Shown here: positions 1 through 12,152 of the stretch, piece after piece | Position numbering within the stretch: position 1 is the stretch's first letter | Layout: each line of letters begins with the position of its first letter | DNA from: Ophiothrix spiculata | Lineage: Eukaryota; Echinodermata; Ophiuroidea; Amphilepidida; Ophiotrichidae | Strand: one strand, 5' to 3' | Assembly: GCA_000969725.1 (NCBI GenBank) | Contig: JXSR01S002658.1 | Length of the DNA: 47,842 bases | Position numbers and translations under genes: made by a program | Notes under the pieces: generated by a model | What the model was told of the DNA's origin: nothing | The model's database searches: none | Seen by the model: the letters and a program-made list of their open reading frames with translations, nothing else

Positions 1-462
1 AATAAACGGTACAAAGATCATATGTCATCAGAAATAATCTGCTACCAATACAAGTTCATATAATATTGATATTTATAACTATTTAAAAAATATGAAATTT
101 TCTTGCACGCGGTTAGTCAAATTCTTGATCTGACATGTCTTTTATACGACATGGTGCATTATGATGTCAATGATTTAATGTAAATTCAAAATTAATATTT
201 GGTTTGCTTTGTAAATGCAAGTTTTCCAATCAGCGGTGTAAATTTGACAATTTTGTTAAAAACTAGAGTTTTGAGCTTGTAACCAGCAACAAAATCTTTG
301 TTACAATTGTGGACATCACTTATGTGAAAAATTGACACTAATATTCAGACGGCCAACATAAGAACCAATGCACAGTGTTATTTAAAATAGTATAATGAAA
401 TGTAAATAACAAACCTGTTGATGATGTTGGCCAAAAAAGTAAAGCCATTAATGGCTCAATTT

Positions 463-485
463 CACAAAAGTTATTCCAGGAATTA
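463..485. repeat. Fragment of the GGTCCGTATTCACAAAA MITE
   Basis: CACAAAAGTTATTCCAGGAA matches the right arm of the element at 44363-44580 almost exactly, in inverted orientation. The rest of the element is not present. Confidence 0.4.
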
Positions 486-598
486 ATCTATCCTTCATTA
501 GTCAATGGTTAGCCATTCTCTCATTGGTGTCAATGCGCTGCGGAAGTGATGCGTGATAATCTATAGAAATGACCCTTTGCAGAGGACGCTTTGAGCCA

Positions 599-876
599 CT
601 GGTTCCAAACAAACATAGTGTGCATTTTTACCACACGTTAAGTCTATGGGGAATGATTTCTATTTTAGTTTAATACTTTGAATCCAAATGTAGCAAAAGT
701 TAGCAATGTGTTTTAGAAAAGTTTTATAATAGACCGAAAGGTTATCCCAATCACAATGTTTTTCAGTTTATGAACATAAAGTGAGTAAAAGATTATCCTA
801 TTTTTGTATGCATGTCTGTCTATTATGTTAATATGTGTGATCAGTGGAACCACTATGATCATTTGTTTGGAACCAG
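599..876. repeat. Candidate foldback element, CTGGTTCCAAACAAA ends
   Basis: Left arm CTGGTTCCAAACAAACATAG (599-618) and right arm CTATGATCATTTGTTTGG then AACCAG (853-876). The right arm carries four extra bases. A separate 12-bp perfect stem, ATATGTGTGATC (831-842) with GATCACACATAT (876-887), overlaps the right end. No target duplication is clear. Confidence 0.45.
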
Positions 877-950
877 ATCACACATATTGGGCTCAATATG
901 CAAGAAATGATGTCACAACTTCCACAGTGCATATTGACCCACTTTACCCA

Positions 951-1169
951 TAAAACAAATTTGGTTGGCCCAAAGTTGGGGAAGGCATGGAAAAACTGGG
1001 TACTAGTAACTCCGCCATCTGGCGGCCGGGAAATTCAGGGAACTTACGGGAAATTTGTAAGCTTTCAGTGCCATTCAATGCGGAAATCTGAGGTATTGGT
1101 TACTGGGAAATTTACATTTTTTCCCAGGCCTGCGTTGGGCCCATGTCAACGTCAACCAAAATTGTTTTG
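951..1169. repeat. Inverted repeat pair with TTGGCCCAA-type core
   Basis: TAAAACAAATTTGGTTG (951-967) is inverted at 1153-1169 with one mismatch. Inside the arms are CCCAAAGTTGGGG and TGGGCCCATG palindromic words. A 124-codon open frame across it (898-1272) is explained by this repeat and shows no known domain. Confidence 0.45.
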
Positions 1170-1690
1170 TTGGTTAGTCTATGCACTGTTGATTTTAGTA
1201 AAGCTGTGTGTATATACTTTTTTTTGTAAATCTGGCATCACACAAGCAACGGTGATGGTGTTCAATATATAATTATTGCAATATTCCTTCCATATTAAGA
1301 ACAAAATCTTGTAAAATTCAGAAATATCAAAATGAATATTATTTGTATATATTAGGTGCTTTGCTATGTAAACCATTTGCAATGGGAGTGGTGATTATAT
1401 ATTTCTATATGTACTGTAAAATCTGAATCATGTTAAAAAATACTAATATGGTGTGTATCAGACAATTAATTTAAAAATTGGGATCTGTAATTGCCACTAG
1501 ACTTGTAATCACGCATGGATCTAGCCAAGTTACTGTGCTTCCAGATTTGTTTGGAACAGTTGATTGCTTAAATCCAATGTTGACTAGCCACGTAGATTGA
1601 GTATGCATTGTATTTCATTGACAAATGGCGTCCATGTTTCCAGCTGCGTTTATATGTCAATTACGCTGTGCTTGGGTGTGTTTTGTATAT

Positions 1691-1958
1691 TTGTAACACG
1701 TAACATCCAAAGGTACAAGTTGTCGGTCATGCAAATTTGGAGATATAGGCCCCTATGCAAATTAAACTTGAAAATTACAAAGAAAACAACAATAAGAACA
1801 TTATTGTCACTATTTAACATAACTTCAAAACCCAAGCTTCAATTTTCACAATCATTTTCAAGCTTTAATATAATTGTCTTTCAAATGACATGAAAATCGT
1901 TGTTGTTGTTGTTGTTGTTCAAGGTAGACAACTTGTACCTTTTGATGTCACATTTGTA
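1691..1958. repeat. Foldback element containing a (TTG)n microsatellite
   Basis: The arms share AAGGTACAAGTTGTC in inverse orientation (1710-1724 and 1927-1941), with weaker similarity extending to 1691 and 1958. About seven TTG/GTT units occupy 1899-1919. Confidence 0.55.
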
Positions 1959-2032
1959 ATGATTAAGTCGCATTTAGTAAGCGTAGGCGGTCAAGTTGGC
2001 CTGCAACAATGGACAAAACACACAAGCATAAA

Positions 2033-2322
2033 CCTGGAGGTGTATTGCATTACATGTTCCTTGCTTTAACTTTTGTACCGCTGATTTTGACATTTCACTG
2101 GTAATAATTCATCCAATATTTAGCCCAGCCACTACTATGTGGTCCATTTTGAGGACACAATGATACCCTCAAGGCATATTCCTGTCCTTCAAGGTATTGA
2201 AAAATGGTAACTTAGTGGGTTGTTGACTAAATATTTGATGATTTATTTCCGGTGAAATGTCAAAATCGACGGTACAAAAGTTTAAGGCAAATAACATGTA
2301 ATGGAACTTAGAAGCCTGGGTG
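2033..2322. repeat. Large foldback element with ~90-bp arms
   Basis: The left arm (2033-2123) contains CATTACATGTTCCTTGC and TGATTTTGACATTTCAC. The right arm (2227-2322) carries the same words inverted, with about 80% similarity by eye. The loop is also partly complementary (TATGTGGTCCATTTTG). No ORF. Confidence 0.65.
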
Positions 2323-2458
2323 GTTTGAATTTGTCTGCAGTGGCATATATGCCAGCTCAGCCAACTACTTACGCATCAGTAATCCGAAGACAAAAAAAGT
2401 ACAGATGCCACTCAAATTATTCGGACCTACACCTTAAAATTTCCAGTAAAATTACATA

Positions 2459-2789
2459 TAATAGGCCATTTCGATAATTCAAATCAGAATGCATTGTGGG
2501 TAAAAACGTAAGATGCGGTATTTCAATGGAAGTGAACTTTGCACTTTTACAAAAATTCAATTTCAATTTCAATTTTTGTAAGTTTGAAATGTTTTGAATG
2601 TGATGAATATTCTAAAATGTTAAAATAACCATCAAAGACTTACTTAAAGTAAACTGCCTAAAACTTTCAGTGGTGTTTCTTGCAAAAGATACTACAAAAA
2701 ATAGAGGGATTGTGTTAGAATATCCCCTATCCAAAACACAATTTTTACCCACAATGCATTCTGATCTAAATTATCGAAATGGCTTATTA
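2459..2789. mobile_element. TA-flanked foldback element with GCATTGTGGGTAAAA arms
   Basis: 331 bp. The left arm reads TAATAGGCCATTTCGATAAT then CAGAATGCATTGTGGGTAAA, and the right arm is its inverse with three or four changes over ~48 bp. TA flanks at 2457-2458 and 2790-2791 fit Tc1/mariner-type MITEs. Confidence 0.8.
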
Positions 2790-2790
2790 T

Positions 2791-4380
2791 AAAAAACGAA
2801 AATTCCGTAATTCAGATAATTTGCTGTAAACTGGCATTTCCGAAATAAATATACTGAATGTAATGCAAGCAAACAACATCTTGTGATAATAATATTGTGA
2901 ATATGAAAGTATTAAGAAGTAAGACATTTATGTAAATAGCTCAATTTAGTCTTTTCATACAGAAAGTCAAGTAAACGTTTATTTAATTGTGAAGTTTTTG
3001 TATATTGCAATGCTGAAATGGGATAATTTATATGACGGTCAGAATCAGAAGGCCTGTTGCACATTTACAACAGAAGTCACCAGCAAAAAGGCCTAGGTTC
3101 GTTTGTGCGACATGCCCTGGTAAAAAGTACTTATAAGGCTAAATAAAATTACTTGTTTGTCTCAAAGCTCCCGCGCGCGTTAATTTGTCAAAAAACATTT
3201 TTTTTTTTTGAAAAATATTCTTCATAATTGGCAAAAATTCCTTATGAACTCCGACATATTTCTACAATTTGAGTTGCTACTTAATACCATCAAATAGTGG
3301 ACGGATACCAATTGATGTTTGTTTGTAATCAGTTGACTGACGAAGCACTTTTAAACGCAAAAGCATGGGCATCGGGAGATCATCGCCAAGAGTACATGCT
3401 TGCATTGACACGAACTATATTGGGTCCCTCTTTTATGGTCATAAATTCTCTGAGTGGCAAATTAAATGCTTTCTTTGATGTCTTATTAAAATGCATTGTC
3501 CAACAGTAAAGAACTGCAGATGCTTCATTCCACATTCCCCAAAGCATTGCTACAACAACTCCTGAACGTTCTTTCTCCATCTCCTATGCTCTGACGATAC
3601 AAGTCATTGTGAAATCAGGGAGCTCAGCAAAACTGCAACATAAACTAAATTGCAACATTTGTGATATGTTTTGCCAACAAGTACTGTTTACCATGCAATA
3701 ACACTTTTGATGTAATTCAAAACTCATCCAGATTTCAAGAGTTGAATACCAGAAATGTAACAGAACTAGTTGACAATTGATAATGTCAGTCATATGGCCA
3801 GCGGAATCCAAATTGTATTCCTGCATTCTCTATTTGGCTTAACTTTTAGTCATTGTTATATTCCAAGTTATATTCTGTTATTGATTCCACTGCCCTGGAT
3901 CTGGTTGAGTGTTAGAAGTGGTTCTTCAGCCTTAATCTGTACACTCAAATGATTAAACAAAAAGACAGTAAATAAAATAAAAAAGTGACTGAATGTTTGA
4001 CTGCTCTTTGTGCATGTTATGGTATATTTGTAATCAATTAGGCAAAAAAAAAAGAGAAGAACGAACTTTGTCTTAGTTTCCAGCTTGTATAGGGTAGAGG
4101 TGGTCAATGTATAACCACAATACAGTTGAACGATACACCTTTTTCAGCCTAAGTCAAATAAAAATTTACATTTTTAAACATTTACAAACTACATATCCAA
4201 AATATGAAATCCTGCAAATTTGACAATTATTAAAAAAGCAGAAGTTGAATTGAAAAACGAGCAGTGTCAGGTCTTGACCAATTTGAAAGCAGCGGTGACG
4301 CTTGCAGTCAAATTGTTCTACACCCAGGGAACTTATTTCGGGAATTCTCACTTCTTCATTAAAAAGTTGCTTGCACCCTA
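2791..4380. other. No gene recognised; one unassigned 70-codon ORF
   Basis: AT-rich downstream flank. A 70-codon plus-strand ORF (3297-3509, MDGYQLMFVCNQL...) has more balanced composition than its surroundings but no domain I recognise and no convincing splice sites. Nothing else stands out. Confidence 0.5.
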
Positions 4381-4905
4381 TTTTTTGAAAGCTTTTCTTG
4401 TTACCTGATGAAGGTAGGCTCTATATGTGACCTGCTCTGTCGAAACCCGGACAAATCCATTTTTCAAATTTTACTAAATTTTCAATGCTAAAAATACAAG
4501 CTTTCCAATGATATTGATATATCATACTCCAGGATTGCTTAATGTTTTGGCTGTCAAAAGTGGACATTTAGGTTGAAAATTCCTTTGTTTTGTATTGATT
4601 TGTGACAAGTTCATTGGGCTATATTTCCTTAAGTGTTCTGGCGACTTTGTCCGGGTTTCATGGGAGCAAGTCACATATTTTGAAAGCTTTTCATGTTACC
4701 TGATGAAGATGGGTTTATTTTTTTTAAAGCTTTTCATGTTACCTGATGAAGATAAGTTTTATTTTTTGAAAGCTTTTCATGTTACCCGATGAAGGTAGGT
4801 TTCATTTTTTGAAAGCTTTTCATGTTACCCGATGAAGATAAGGTTTATTTTTTGAAAGCTTTTCATGTTACCTGATAAAAAAGGAAGGTTTCATTTTTTC
4901 AAATG
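4381..4905. repeat. 43-bp minisatellite, about six units, split by a MITE
   Basis: The unit is GAAAGCTTTTCATGTTACCT followed by GATGAAGATAAGTTTTATTT. One unit lies at 4386-4425 and five lie at 4680-4905, spaced 42-44 bp. Units differ by CCTGATG/CCCGATG and by A-tract length. Confidence 0.88.
4426..4675. mobile_element. TA-flanked MITE inserted in a minisatellite
   Basis: Ends TGTGACCTGCTC...AAACCCGGACAAA and the inverse TTTGTCCGGGTTTC...GCAAGTCACA, flanked by TA at 4424-4425 and 4676-4677. It separates one unit of a 43-bp minisatellite (4381-4425) from five more (4677-4905). Confidence 0.78.
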
Positions 4906-5213
4906 TTCTTGTTTCTTTCACAGTTTCCTTGGTTTGTCCCGTTTTATAGATTCTCTCGGGATAAAAAAAGCATTGTTCCTTCAGAGCCATTCTTTACCTA
5001 TTGTCTTTTTTTCTAGATACTGGCAACTGAATTCATACAGTGATTTAGCATCACCAATTGAAATATTTAAATCAGCCTAACAGCCCTCCCTTTTGGCTTC
5101 AGTTTTGAGGAAACCTACCGCCGCATCCACCTAGCTTTTGCCATGTCCACTCGCACTATAGTTAGCTATTCGTGTCACTTTTAGATCCTGCTCACTATGA
5201 CTTGCATCACTTA

Positions 5214-5257
5214 GATGTGCTCTAGTTAGTTTCAAGATCAACTAACTAGAGCACATC
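5214..5257. repeat. Perfect 18-bp hairpin with 8-nt loop
   Basis: GATGTGCTCTAGTTAGTT (5214-5231) is followed by the loop TCAAGATC and the exact reverse complement at 5240-5257. Neither arm extends. It lies downstream of the host gene stop codon, in sense orientation with either strand. It could be a MITE remnant or a structured RNA. Confidence 0.8.
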
Positions 5258-5508
5258 CCTGGTCAGAATCAAAATAAGGTCATTCATCATCCAAACTGAT
5301 TTGGTTACTTAGATTTTGTTTAAATTTCACTTAAATTTTAAATTTCATTATTATTGTTATTATTAATTGCTTTATTTATGGTGCTGTAATTTAACTTTAA
5401 TTTGCTATGTAAAAGTTTATCACATAGGCATACATATTTATCATTACAAAAAATAATTTAAAATGTCATATAGGCCTACTTCATTTTACGACAGAATATT
5501 CAAACTGG

Positions 5509-5857
5509 TAGGCCAAAAAAAAATTGTTTGGTTGCCCTCCACAGCTTTTTTCAGAGAGGGTCGGTTGGTTGGGTGTAAAAATTTTGTTTTTTTCAATACT
5601 CTTCCACGGACCACTATGTCAATCGGCCGCTCCAGCCTTCACAACTTCCCCCCGTGACATCCAAATCAAATACTCGTAGTGATTTGGGACATCCTAAACA
5701 TTTTGATGGTTGAATATCGAAAAAAGCAAAAATCATAACATTTTTTTGTAGTTTTCGTTAAGTTTTGCATATATTTTTGAGAAAGAAAAAAAAATTCAAT
5801 TAAAAAAAAGTTTGGGTCGGGCTTAAAAATAGGGTCGGTCGGCAACCAATCATATAA
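5509..5857. mobile_element. GGCC-ended MITE family, copy A (right end lost)
   Basis: The left end, TAGGCCAAAAAAAAATTGTT then GGTTGCC, is typical of the family. The inner right arm, GGGTCGGTCGGCAACC, is inverted near 5831-5846, but the terminal A-tract/GGCC is missing. Confidence 0.65.
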
Positions 5858-6720
5858 TTCCACTTTTGCACTTAAAAAAATCACCGTGTGGGAGCCTCGC
5901 GTGGAAGCCACAGCTCCTCAATAGCATTTTTTAACATAACTTATTTAAATATGTATGTGCAAACCAAAGATACCTTTTTAAAGAGCTCATCAATACCTTT
6001 CATTTGATAGGTATATGCCTATGTGGGATATCATGATGGGTTCAAAAATTTTATGAGTACATGAAAAATCTTGCGCAAGTGTCACGGCTCCTCAATATAA
6101 AAACGGTTGTATTTCAAAAACCATTTGATTTTTTCCCGTTTTTCTTTCAGAATTGTGTTCATTCTCTCTCTCTGTTAATGTATCCTTTGTCACAAGGCGA
6201 TGTTAATTTCAATTTAGCCATGTGTCTCCATCAATCAACTATATTTGTCAAATTTTACTTGTTGCTGCTTTTGACCCAAAAATATCAGAATATCCAAAAT
6301 AATTGACATGTTTATTGTGATTCATTATGGTGGAACAGCGGCTTTGAAAAGATAGCAAGGAAAATCAAGTTGTTTGAATCTTGTTTAGCCCCCTAAAAAC
6401 ACCCTTAGAAAGTCAATTTTTACCGTTGGGGTGTTGACCAGGGCAAGAAATTTAACATTTTGTCGCATTTCAAGAGAAATGATAGCGGCTGAGTGGACGA
6501 AAAAAAAAGACCTAAAAATGCAATTAAAAATTACGCATAGTGCATAGCCTTCTCAACTAAAAACACATAGCACTTAGGCTAAAGGAACCCAAGACTATGT
6601 TAGGGAGCCTTACCAGTCATAAATACCATACAATTCACAATTAAAATCCAGATCTTTCTAGAAGACGACCTTTTTTTTTTATTACCTCTCAATCCTATGT
6701 CCATTATCTACAACTGTAAC

Positions 6721-6821
6721 ATGCATGTTTGCATTTCATCCACTTATGCGTGACCATGAACGCAATTATTTTAAATAATGTTCCTGGAGCACATTTTGTC
6801 GAATCAAATGCAAACATGCAT
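6721..6821. repeat. 16-bp perfect inverted repeat
   Basis: ATGCATGTTTGCATTT (6721-6736) and its exact reverse complement (6806-6821) enclose a 69-bp loop. It may be the remains of a foldback element. Confidence 0.6.
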
Positions 6822-7265
6822 TGCTCACACAACTTTCACATATAGCTGCTAATTTCATAAGTACGTCTTTATATCCCAAAGAACTTGACAAGAAAGTCCT
6901 GTTTCACTATTTCGCCAGTTCAGCTGAGTCATAAATATTACCAGTGGCACAAATACTGAGACTGAAATAGTCACATGGTATTTTGTAACCAGACTTGACC
7001 CTCATGGGAGGGGTACCATTTTTGGCAAACCTTTTTCCATGTTTTGCTGATGACATATGCAACAATATAATCAGTTTATTTTTTTTTTTGACTTCCCTAG
7101 ACAAATGCTATTGCAAAATAAAATAAAGTACAGAGTTCTTAGTAGCTAAAAGCCTGTAGACACTTAATGGTTTTCATTCACAATCAAATCAAATACAATT
7201 ACACATCCCAATTAGCAATGCCTTTCCAATTCTGGGAAGATTAAACAAATCAGGTGCCCATATTA

Positions 7266-7717
7266 GACCTTTTCAAAATCCATTCGGAAATCTCCAGAAC
7301 ATTGATCACATGGCCATTTTTTCAACCAATCACGTACAAGCTCATTAGTATGCACGATTTTATCAACAAAATTTTCCGAAAATTCTCTTGAATTTGAGTG
7401 AAATAAAAGTGAAAAAATAAATAGAACCAGACCCATACATCATAAGATACACTAATTCTGAACAACTTTTGGCTGATGGTACCATAAGCTAACCGACACA
7501 AAGATTGAAATTTCCATTTGAAATCGGCTAATTAAGCTTAAGATTTCAAGTCACATCAGGGCGATCACACTAAAAGTGACTCTTTAATGCTAACGCAAGT
7601 TCAAATTTGTATGCAACCAGTTAACGAGAACACGAACTGGTTATTGTGTCTGCCGGCAATTGCTGGAAAGTGTAAAATCAGCTTCAGAAATTCTCGGAGT
7701 CGTGTTTTGAAAAGGTC
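7266..7717. mobile_element. TA-flanked element, GACCTTTTCAAAA ends
   Basis: Inverted ends GACCTTTTCAAAA are perfect over 13 bp, with weaker extension (CGGAAATCTCC versus GAGAATTTCTG). TA lies on both sides (7264-7265, 7718-7719). 452 bp, no recognisable protein. Confidence 0.55.
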
Positions 7718-8075
7718 TATTGGGCAATTCCTTTTGAAAACGACCTCCCTAGTGTGGAAGATTGGACTGTATATTTAGTCCATGATCTTCCTTCTCTAGG
7801 GGTATGGGTTTCCAATGAAGCAACCAATCTGCCATCAATTGCCAAAGTATACATCCAGTTTAAGATAAGAGGTTTGATGTGTCTGTGCCAATTAATGTTC
7901 CAGCTTTCAAAGTTGTACCCATCCCAGCAATATTAATGCTGCCAAGAATTTTTGTTTTGATAACATGCCACAAGACAACGTCATGAATTAGGATCACAAG
8001 GTTGAAACCAAAAAAAAAGTTACGTAAAAAGATGGAGCAATGCCCTACTTACCGGTTCTGTCACACACAATTGTA

Positions 8076-8511
8076 TCAGTTCGGCGGAACTCACAATGAG
8101 GATATGTATCTGAATTTAGATACCCCGTATCAAAATCTGAATTTGGATTAAAAACAGCTGAAATGAATATTCAGCTTCACCGCGCACCATAGCGCTATGT
8201 ACAAAAGTCAATAACATTATCATCATCTGTCATCTAATTCTAACATAACAAAGTTTAAGCCAAATTACTTTGCTTTCTGTGATCAGGACATGTTTCGAAG
8301 CTGTTCCGCTGGAATTGCATAGATGGAAATGGCATTTTCACAGATACATTTATCATAGATGCAAGACAGATTTTCTACATGTACTTGCCAGCTTGCCCTA
8401 TGGATTTGTTACCTGCGCAACGACAGGAGTATCCGAATTCGGATACCCCTCCATATCCTGTGGGTATCCAAATTCAGATACGTATCCGAATTGTGAGTTC
8501 CGCTGAACTGG
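8076..8511. mobile_element. TA-flanked foldback element, CAGTTCRGCGGAACTCAC arms
   Basis: Arms of about 50 bp. Left CAGTTCGGCGGAACTCACAA ... TATCTGAATTTAGATACC, with the right arm its inverse. TA flanks at 8074-8075 and 8512-8513. Several GGATACC/GGTATCC repeats lie inside the right arm. 436 bp. Confidence 0.75.
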
Positions 8512-8612
8512 TATTAGACCAACAAACACTGTTTTGGGTTATGCGGTGATGTTCATTATACCGAGTGTAGAAGAATGTCAAATTTGTTATCCGTACTGAG
8601 GTGTCTGCTGGG

Positions 8613-8763
8613 CTGCGATCACATAGAAGTATATACGGTATTCAGTATACGCCCCCGGGGAAGGTACTCATATTTGAAATTATCCGCGTCACTAAGAATA
8701 CGAGTGCCTCCACTATTTACGTATAGCGAAAATCGTATACCGTATACTTCTATGTGATCGCAG
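8613..8763. mobile_element. CTGCGATCACATAG-ended palindromic MITE, copy 1
   Basis: About 150 bp. Ends CTGCGATCACATAGAAGTAT and its inverse; inner motifs CCCCGGGGAAGGTACTC, CGTCACTAAGAAT and TATACCGTATAC. Nearly the same sequence recurs at 22047-22186. No target duplication is visible for this copy. Confidence 0.8.
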
Positions 8764-8848
8764 CCTTAGGCATATTTTGTATTTGCTATCCATTACAGAA
8801 GAAAAGCGGCAAAAAGGCTTCACTGTTGCATCATGATATTACCTTAAA

Positions 8849-8981
8849 CAGGGATGCCACTTTTCAGACTTTTGTCTGAATTCCTACTTTTTTGTCAATC
8901 TTTCTCTGTACAAAAGAATAGGCAAATTTGAAAATTCAGGGTTTTTCAGACATTTTCGAATAGTATTGAGTGGCATCCCTG
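8849..8981. mobile_element. Short MITE, CAGGGATGCCACT ends
   Basis: 133 bp with inverted ends CAGGGATGCCACT / AGTGGCATCCCTG, flanked by CTTAAA on both sides (8843-8848, 8982-8987). The ends look hAT-like, though the visible duplication is 6 rather than 8 bp. Confidence 0.65.
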
Positions 8982-9601
8982 CTTAAAACCAGAAGAAACA
9001 CCTTACCATTAGTTCCAAAACCTACTGCACCACTAGATATTTACCTCAAACATAACTCTTTGCAACCACTTTGACAATATCGTTAACATCACCCCTCTAT
9101 TCTTAGCAACATTGCAGAAATTTCTTCTCATAGAAAATTTACACAACTGGTACATTTAAAAAACAAATTTAAGGCATCCCTTACGTTTTCATACTTGCGT
9201 GTCCCAAAAAATCCCTTGCTATCTTTGCATGTACAATTTTTGGCTTTAACAGATAGTCAGAAAGTTTGTGACGATTACATTTCTAAGTTAATGAAATGAA
9301 GTAAACTTGGTAATCTGGAACAAAAGTCGTGCCTTAGCAAATCTGCCAAACAGTGAAAATACAGTATGTGTATTGCAGATATATTGCAAGCTACTTCCTT
9401 TTCCCTTGGAGAATCCTCTTTCATAACTTAGACAATATCTACCATATGAAATACATATAAATACAACTTTTCAACTGTGGATTGAAGTGAAATTGTGTGT
9501 TTAAAAGGAAGTATCTACTATGCTTTATAAATGCACATACTGCGTTTTTACTTTGTAGAGCAGGAATATTTGTGTTCAAATTTGTAGGGTCAAATTAAAT
9601 T

Positions 9602-9851
9602 GAGGACCCTAGAACCAGAAGGGGGTTAAGTCACATTGAGTACAAACTGAGAAAATGGCACAAACATCATATCATTTGTGTTGTCTTGAATGGTATTGCT
9701 GTATCTCGCAGTGACTCTTACACATGCTCTGATCATCAAATTACTGCAAAACTTGTACAGAATGTAGAAATGAGAATTCTGTAGCAGGAAATTGACACAA
9801 CTCAATTTTCAAGATTTTGTGACTTAACCCCCTTTTAGTTCTAGGGTCCTT
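9602..9851. mobile_element. Foldback element, AGGACCCTAGAAC arms
   Basis: Inverted arms GAGGACCCTAGAACCAGAAG + GGGGTTAAGTCACA (left) and the matching right arm 9818-9851, with four mismatches in 35 bp. Target duplication is unclear. About 250 bp. Confidence 0.72.
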
Positions 9852-9852
9852 A

Positions 9853-11585
9853 ATTATATGATCAGATCAAACATAATTTCTGTTCTAGAATACCAATTGC
9901 ATACCCAATATTCAAGTTCATTTCACAGATTACGAAATGCAGCCTTAACACACTTTCTGAGTGTTATAATTGGAAAAACTTAACACATAAAGATTGAAAA
10001 AAAATTCTGGGACACACAATATTATTTCTAATAATTGTAAACTCAAAGATCCGTATGAAACGAGGTTTAAGATTTATACCAGGTCCAAGTCAAAATTTCT
10101 ACTGCCAAAAAAGGACATTTTGAAGCATCTTTGAACTGCAACAGCTGTAAAATATTGATGAAAATATTGAACCCCAAAACAGCACAAAATATGACATTGG
10201 TTGAGGAAAATATATTCAGCTGTGAAACAAAATTTCACTTAGACAACATCTAACTTTAAACCTTGTCTAACTCTTAAACCTCGCATGCATACGGACCATG
10301 GAGTTTATTCGATCGACTTCACTCAACATTAATCTTGTATGCGCGACTCCCGCATGAAAATCGCACCATTACAATGCAAACACATTGATGTAGTTATGAT
10401 CGACAATCAAAGTGAGCAACAGATCAAAGATTTATCATTTCAGTGTGTGCAAAAACCACTGCACATATATGATGGATCTGTTTTTAGACCTACACATGGT
10501 GAGCTGATGGTGGCCAGCATAATCTCTGCTCACCGCTACCCAATTTGCCATCCTAACACGGTCCCTGGCAGGGCCAAAGTTCATTACGGTCATTTCCCCT
10601 TCAAACCATTACATCGATACACTTCTTTCATATTACCATTTTCAAACCTATGATGAAACCTTTCAATTTTCACTTATATACAAAACCAAAGAAAAATAGA
10701 AATAAAAACAAACAGTAGTTGGTGTCAGAATACACAGCAAGATGGATAGTTACGGAATATTTAGTGGAGCAATCATGAAGTGCACCACTATGGCGCATTT
10801 GTCTAAAATGACACAGTAGAAGTCATTGGATCTTTTGCACAGAATGGTGTTGAGCATCATTTTGCACAGGATTGTCTTTTTCTCTTCGTTTCCTTTGCTC
10901 TTAAAGACTAGCTCATACGTATGACAAATGACCAATGCAAGGTAACAGGTTACAAATGTAAAAAAAAAAATATTGGTGGAATGCGATGAAAAAGGAGAAT
11001 AAGTTATATTTGCTGACAGGTAATTATGACATCATTGTCAACATGACAGTAAAGGACAAAATATTACCACAGGTAAATGATCTGCAATAAACATTCGCTA
11101 CCCTATGTCAACCGACCCAATCCAATGTCGCACCAGTCGTATGCATACCAGTCATTGCAATTTTTGTTCCTTGCCATTGTGTTTTTTATTAGTGGTTGCT
11201 AAAATTGAAGTGGACAATGCCTACAAAAAAAGAATGATTTGCAGCTTACCATTGCAACTACTCATCATAGTATGAGCCAGCCATTACAATGCATGGAAAT
11301 GTTTTATAAAACAATGATCTCCACTTATGAATGAGTACCTCAAACTGAGGTCATGTGTAAAAGTCAAATATCTTCACCAGTCTCTGCCACAGATTGACTT
11401 TGCTACTGTCTCGCCGAAGACAAACACATCACACCAGCGAGTGTACATACCAATGGATGAAAACTAACAGAGTATGATTATTATTCTGACACAACCATAG
11501 GAAAAAAGAGCACTCAATAATGGTTGCATTGCTACTGGGTGTAACCATGTACAAAAATGTATAATGACAGGAAATATGAATGCAA
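9853..11585. other. No gene or clear repeat recognised
   Basis: Probably downstream flank or distal 3' UTR of the host gene. A 104-codon ORF at 10339-10653 lacks recognisable domains. A very short interspersed duplication is possible, but nothing is firm. Confidence 0.5.
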
Positions 11586-11902
11586 AGGCCTATAAAAATT
11601 GTTTGATTGACATAACCCGACCACCCCTATTTTTGGTACCGACCCTAGACTCTTTTTTCATGTGTATATGATAAAAACAGTAAAATTAAGCATGGCAGCA
11701 ACATATTTGTCACTTTCAGGCTGTATAAAAGATTGTTATAAAAAATGAAATATGAGGAAAAATATTATTGCTCCATTAATCTGTGTGCAGGTCTGTGTCC
11801 TGTGGTCATTTAGTTAACAAATTTCAAAGCCAAAAGAAACAAAATTACCTTACTTACCCTAATTTTTTTTATGTTACGCCATCAAACAATTTTTTATGCC
11901 TA
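11586..11902. mobile_element. GGCC-ended MITE family, copy B
   Basis: The left arm AGGCCTATAAAAATTGTTTG is matched by a right arm ending CAAACAATTTTTTATGCC. Subterminal ACCCGACC/GGGTA motifs are shared with copies C-E. Target duplication is unclear (AAA versus TAA). Confidence 0.7.
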
Positions 11903-12152
11903 ATGAAAAAATGAAAATCAACTGAACAAAAAACCTAACTACATGTCAACACATTTTTCTGATAAGCAGCATTTAAACATTGCCTATTGGTTGAGACTAT
12001 CTTGCAATCAGCCAATCACAATCGATGTTAGGCAGCCTTTTCAGTCCCGGGTTGCAAGACCATATAATGAATAACAAAGCCAGTATTTGTTCCATTACAC
12101 ACCCAGGCTCTAATAAGGGTGGTATTTTGGTGTTTGGAGTGATTTTCCATTA

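Noticed and set aside
898-1272. 124-codon plus-strand open frame
   Set aside because: It overlaps an inverted-repeat pair, and its translation shows no recognisable domain.
3297-3509. 70-codon ORF with balanced composition as a possible exon
   Set aside because: I recognise no homology, and convincing acceptor and donor sites are absent. Kept only as a note in the flank entry.
10339-10653. 104-codon plus-strand open frame
   Set aside because: No recognisable domain, no conserved neighbours and no convincing exon borders.
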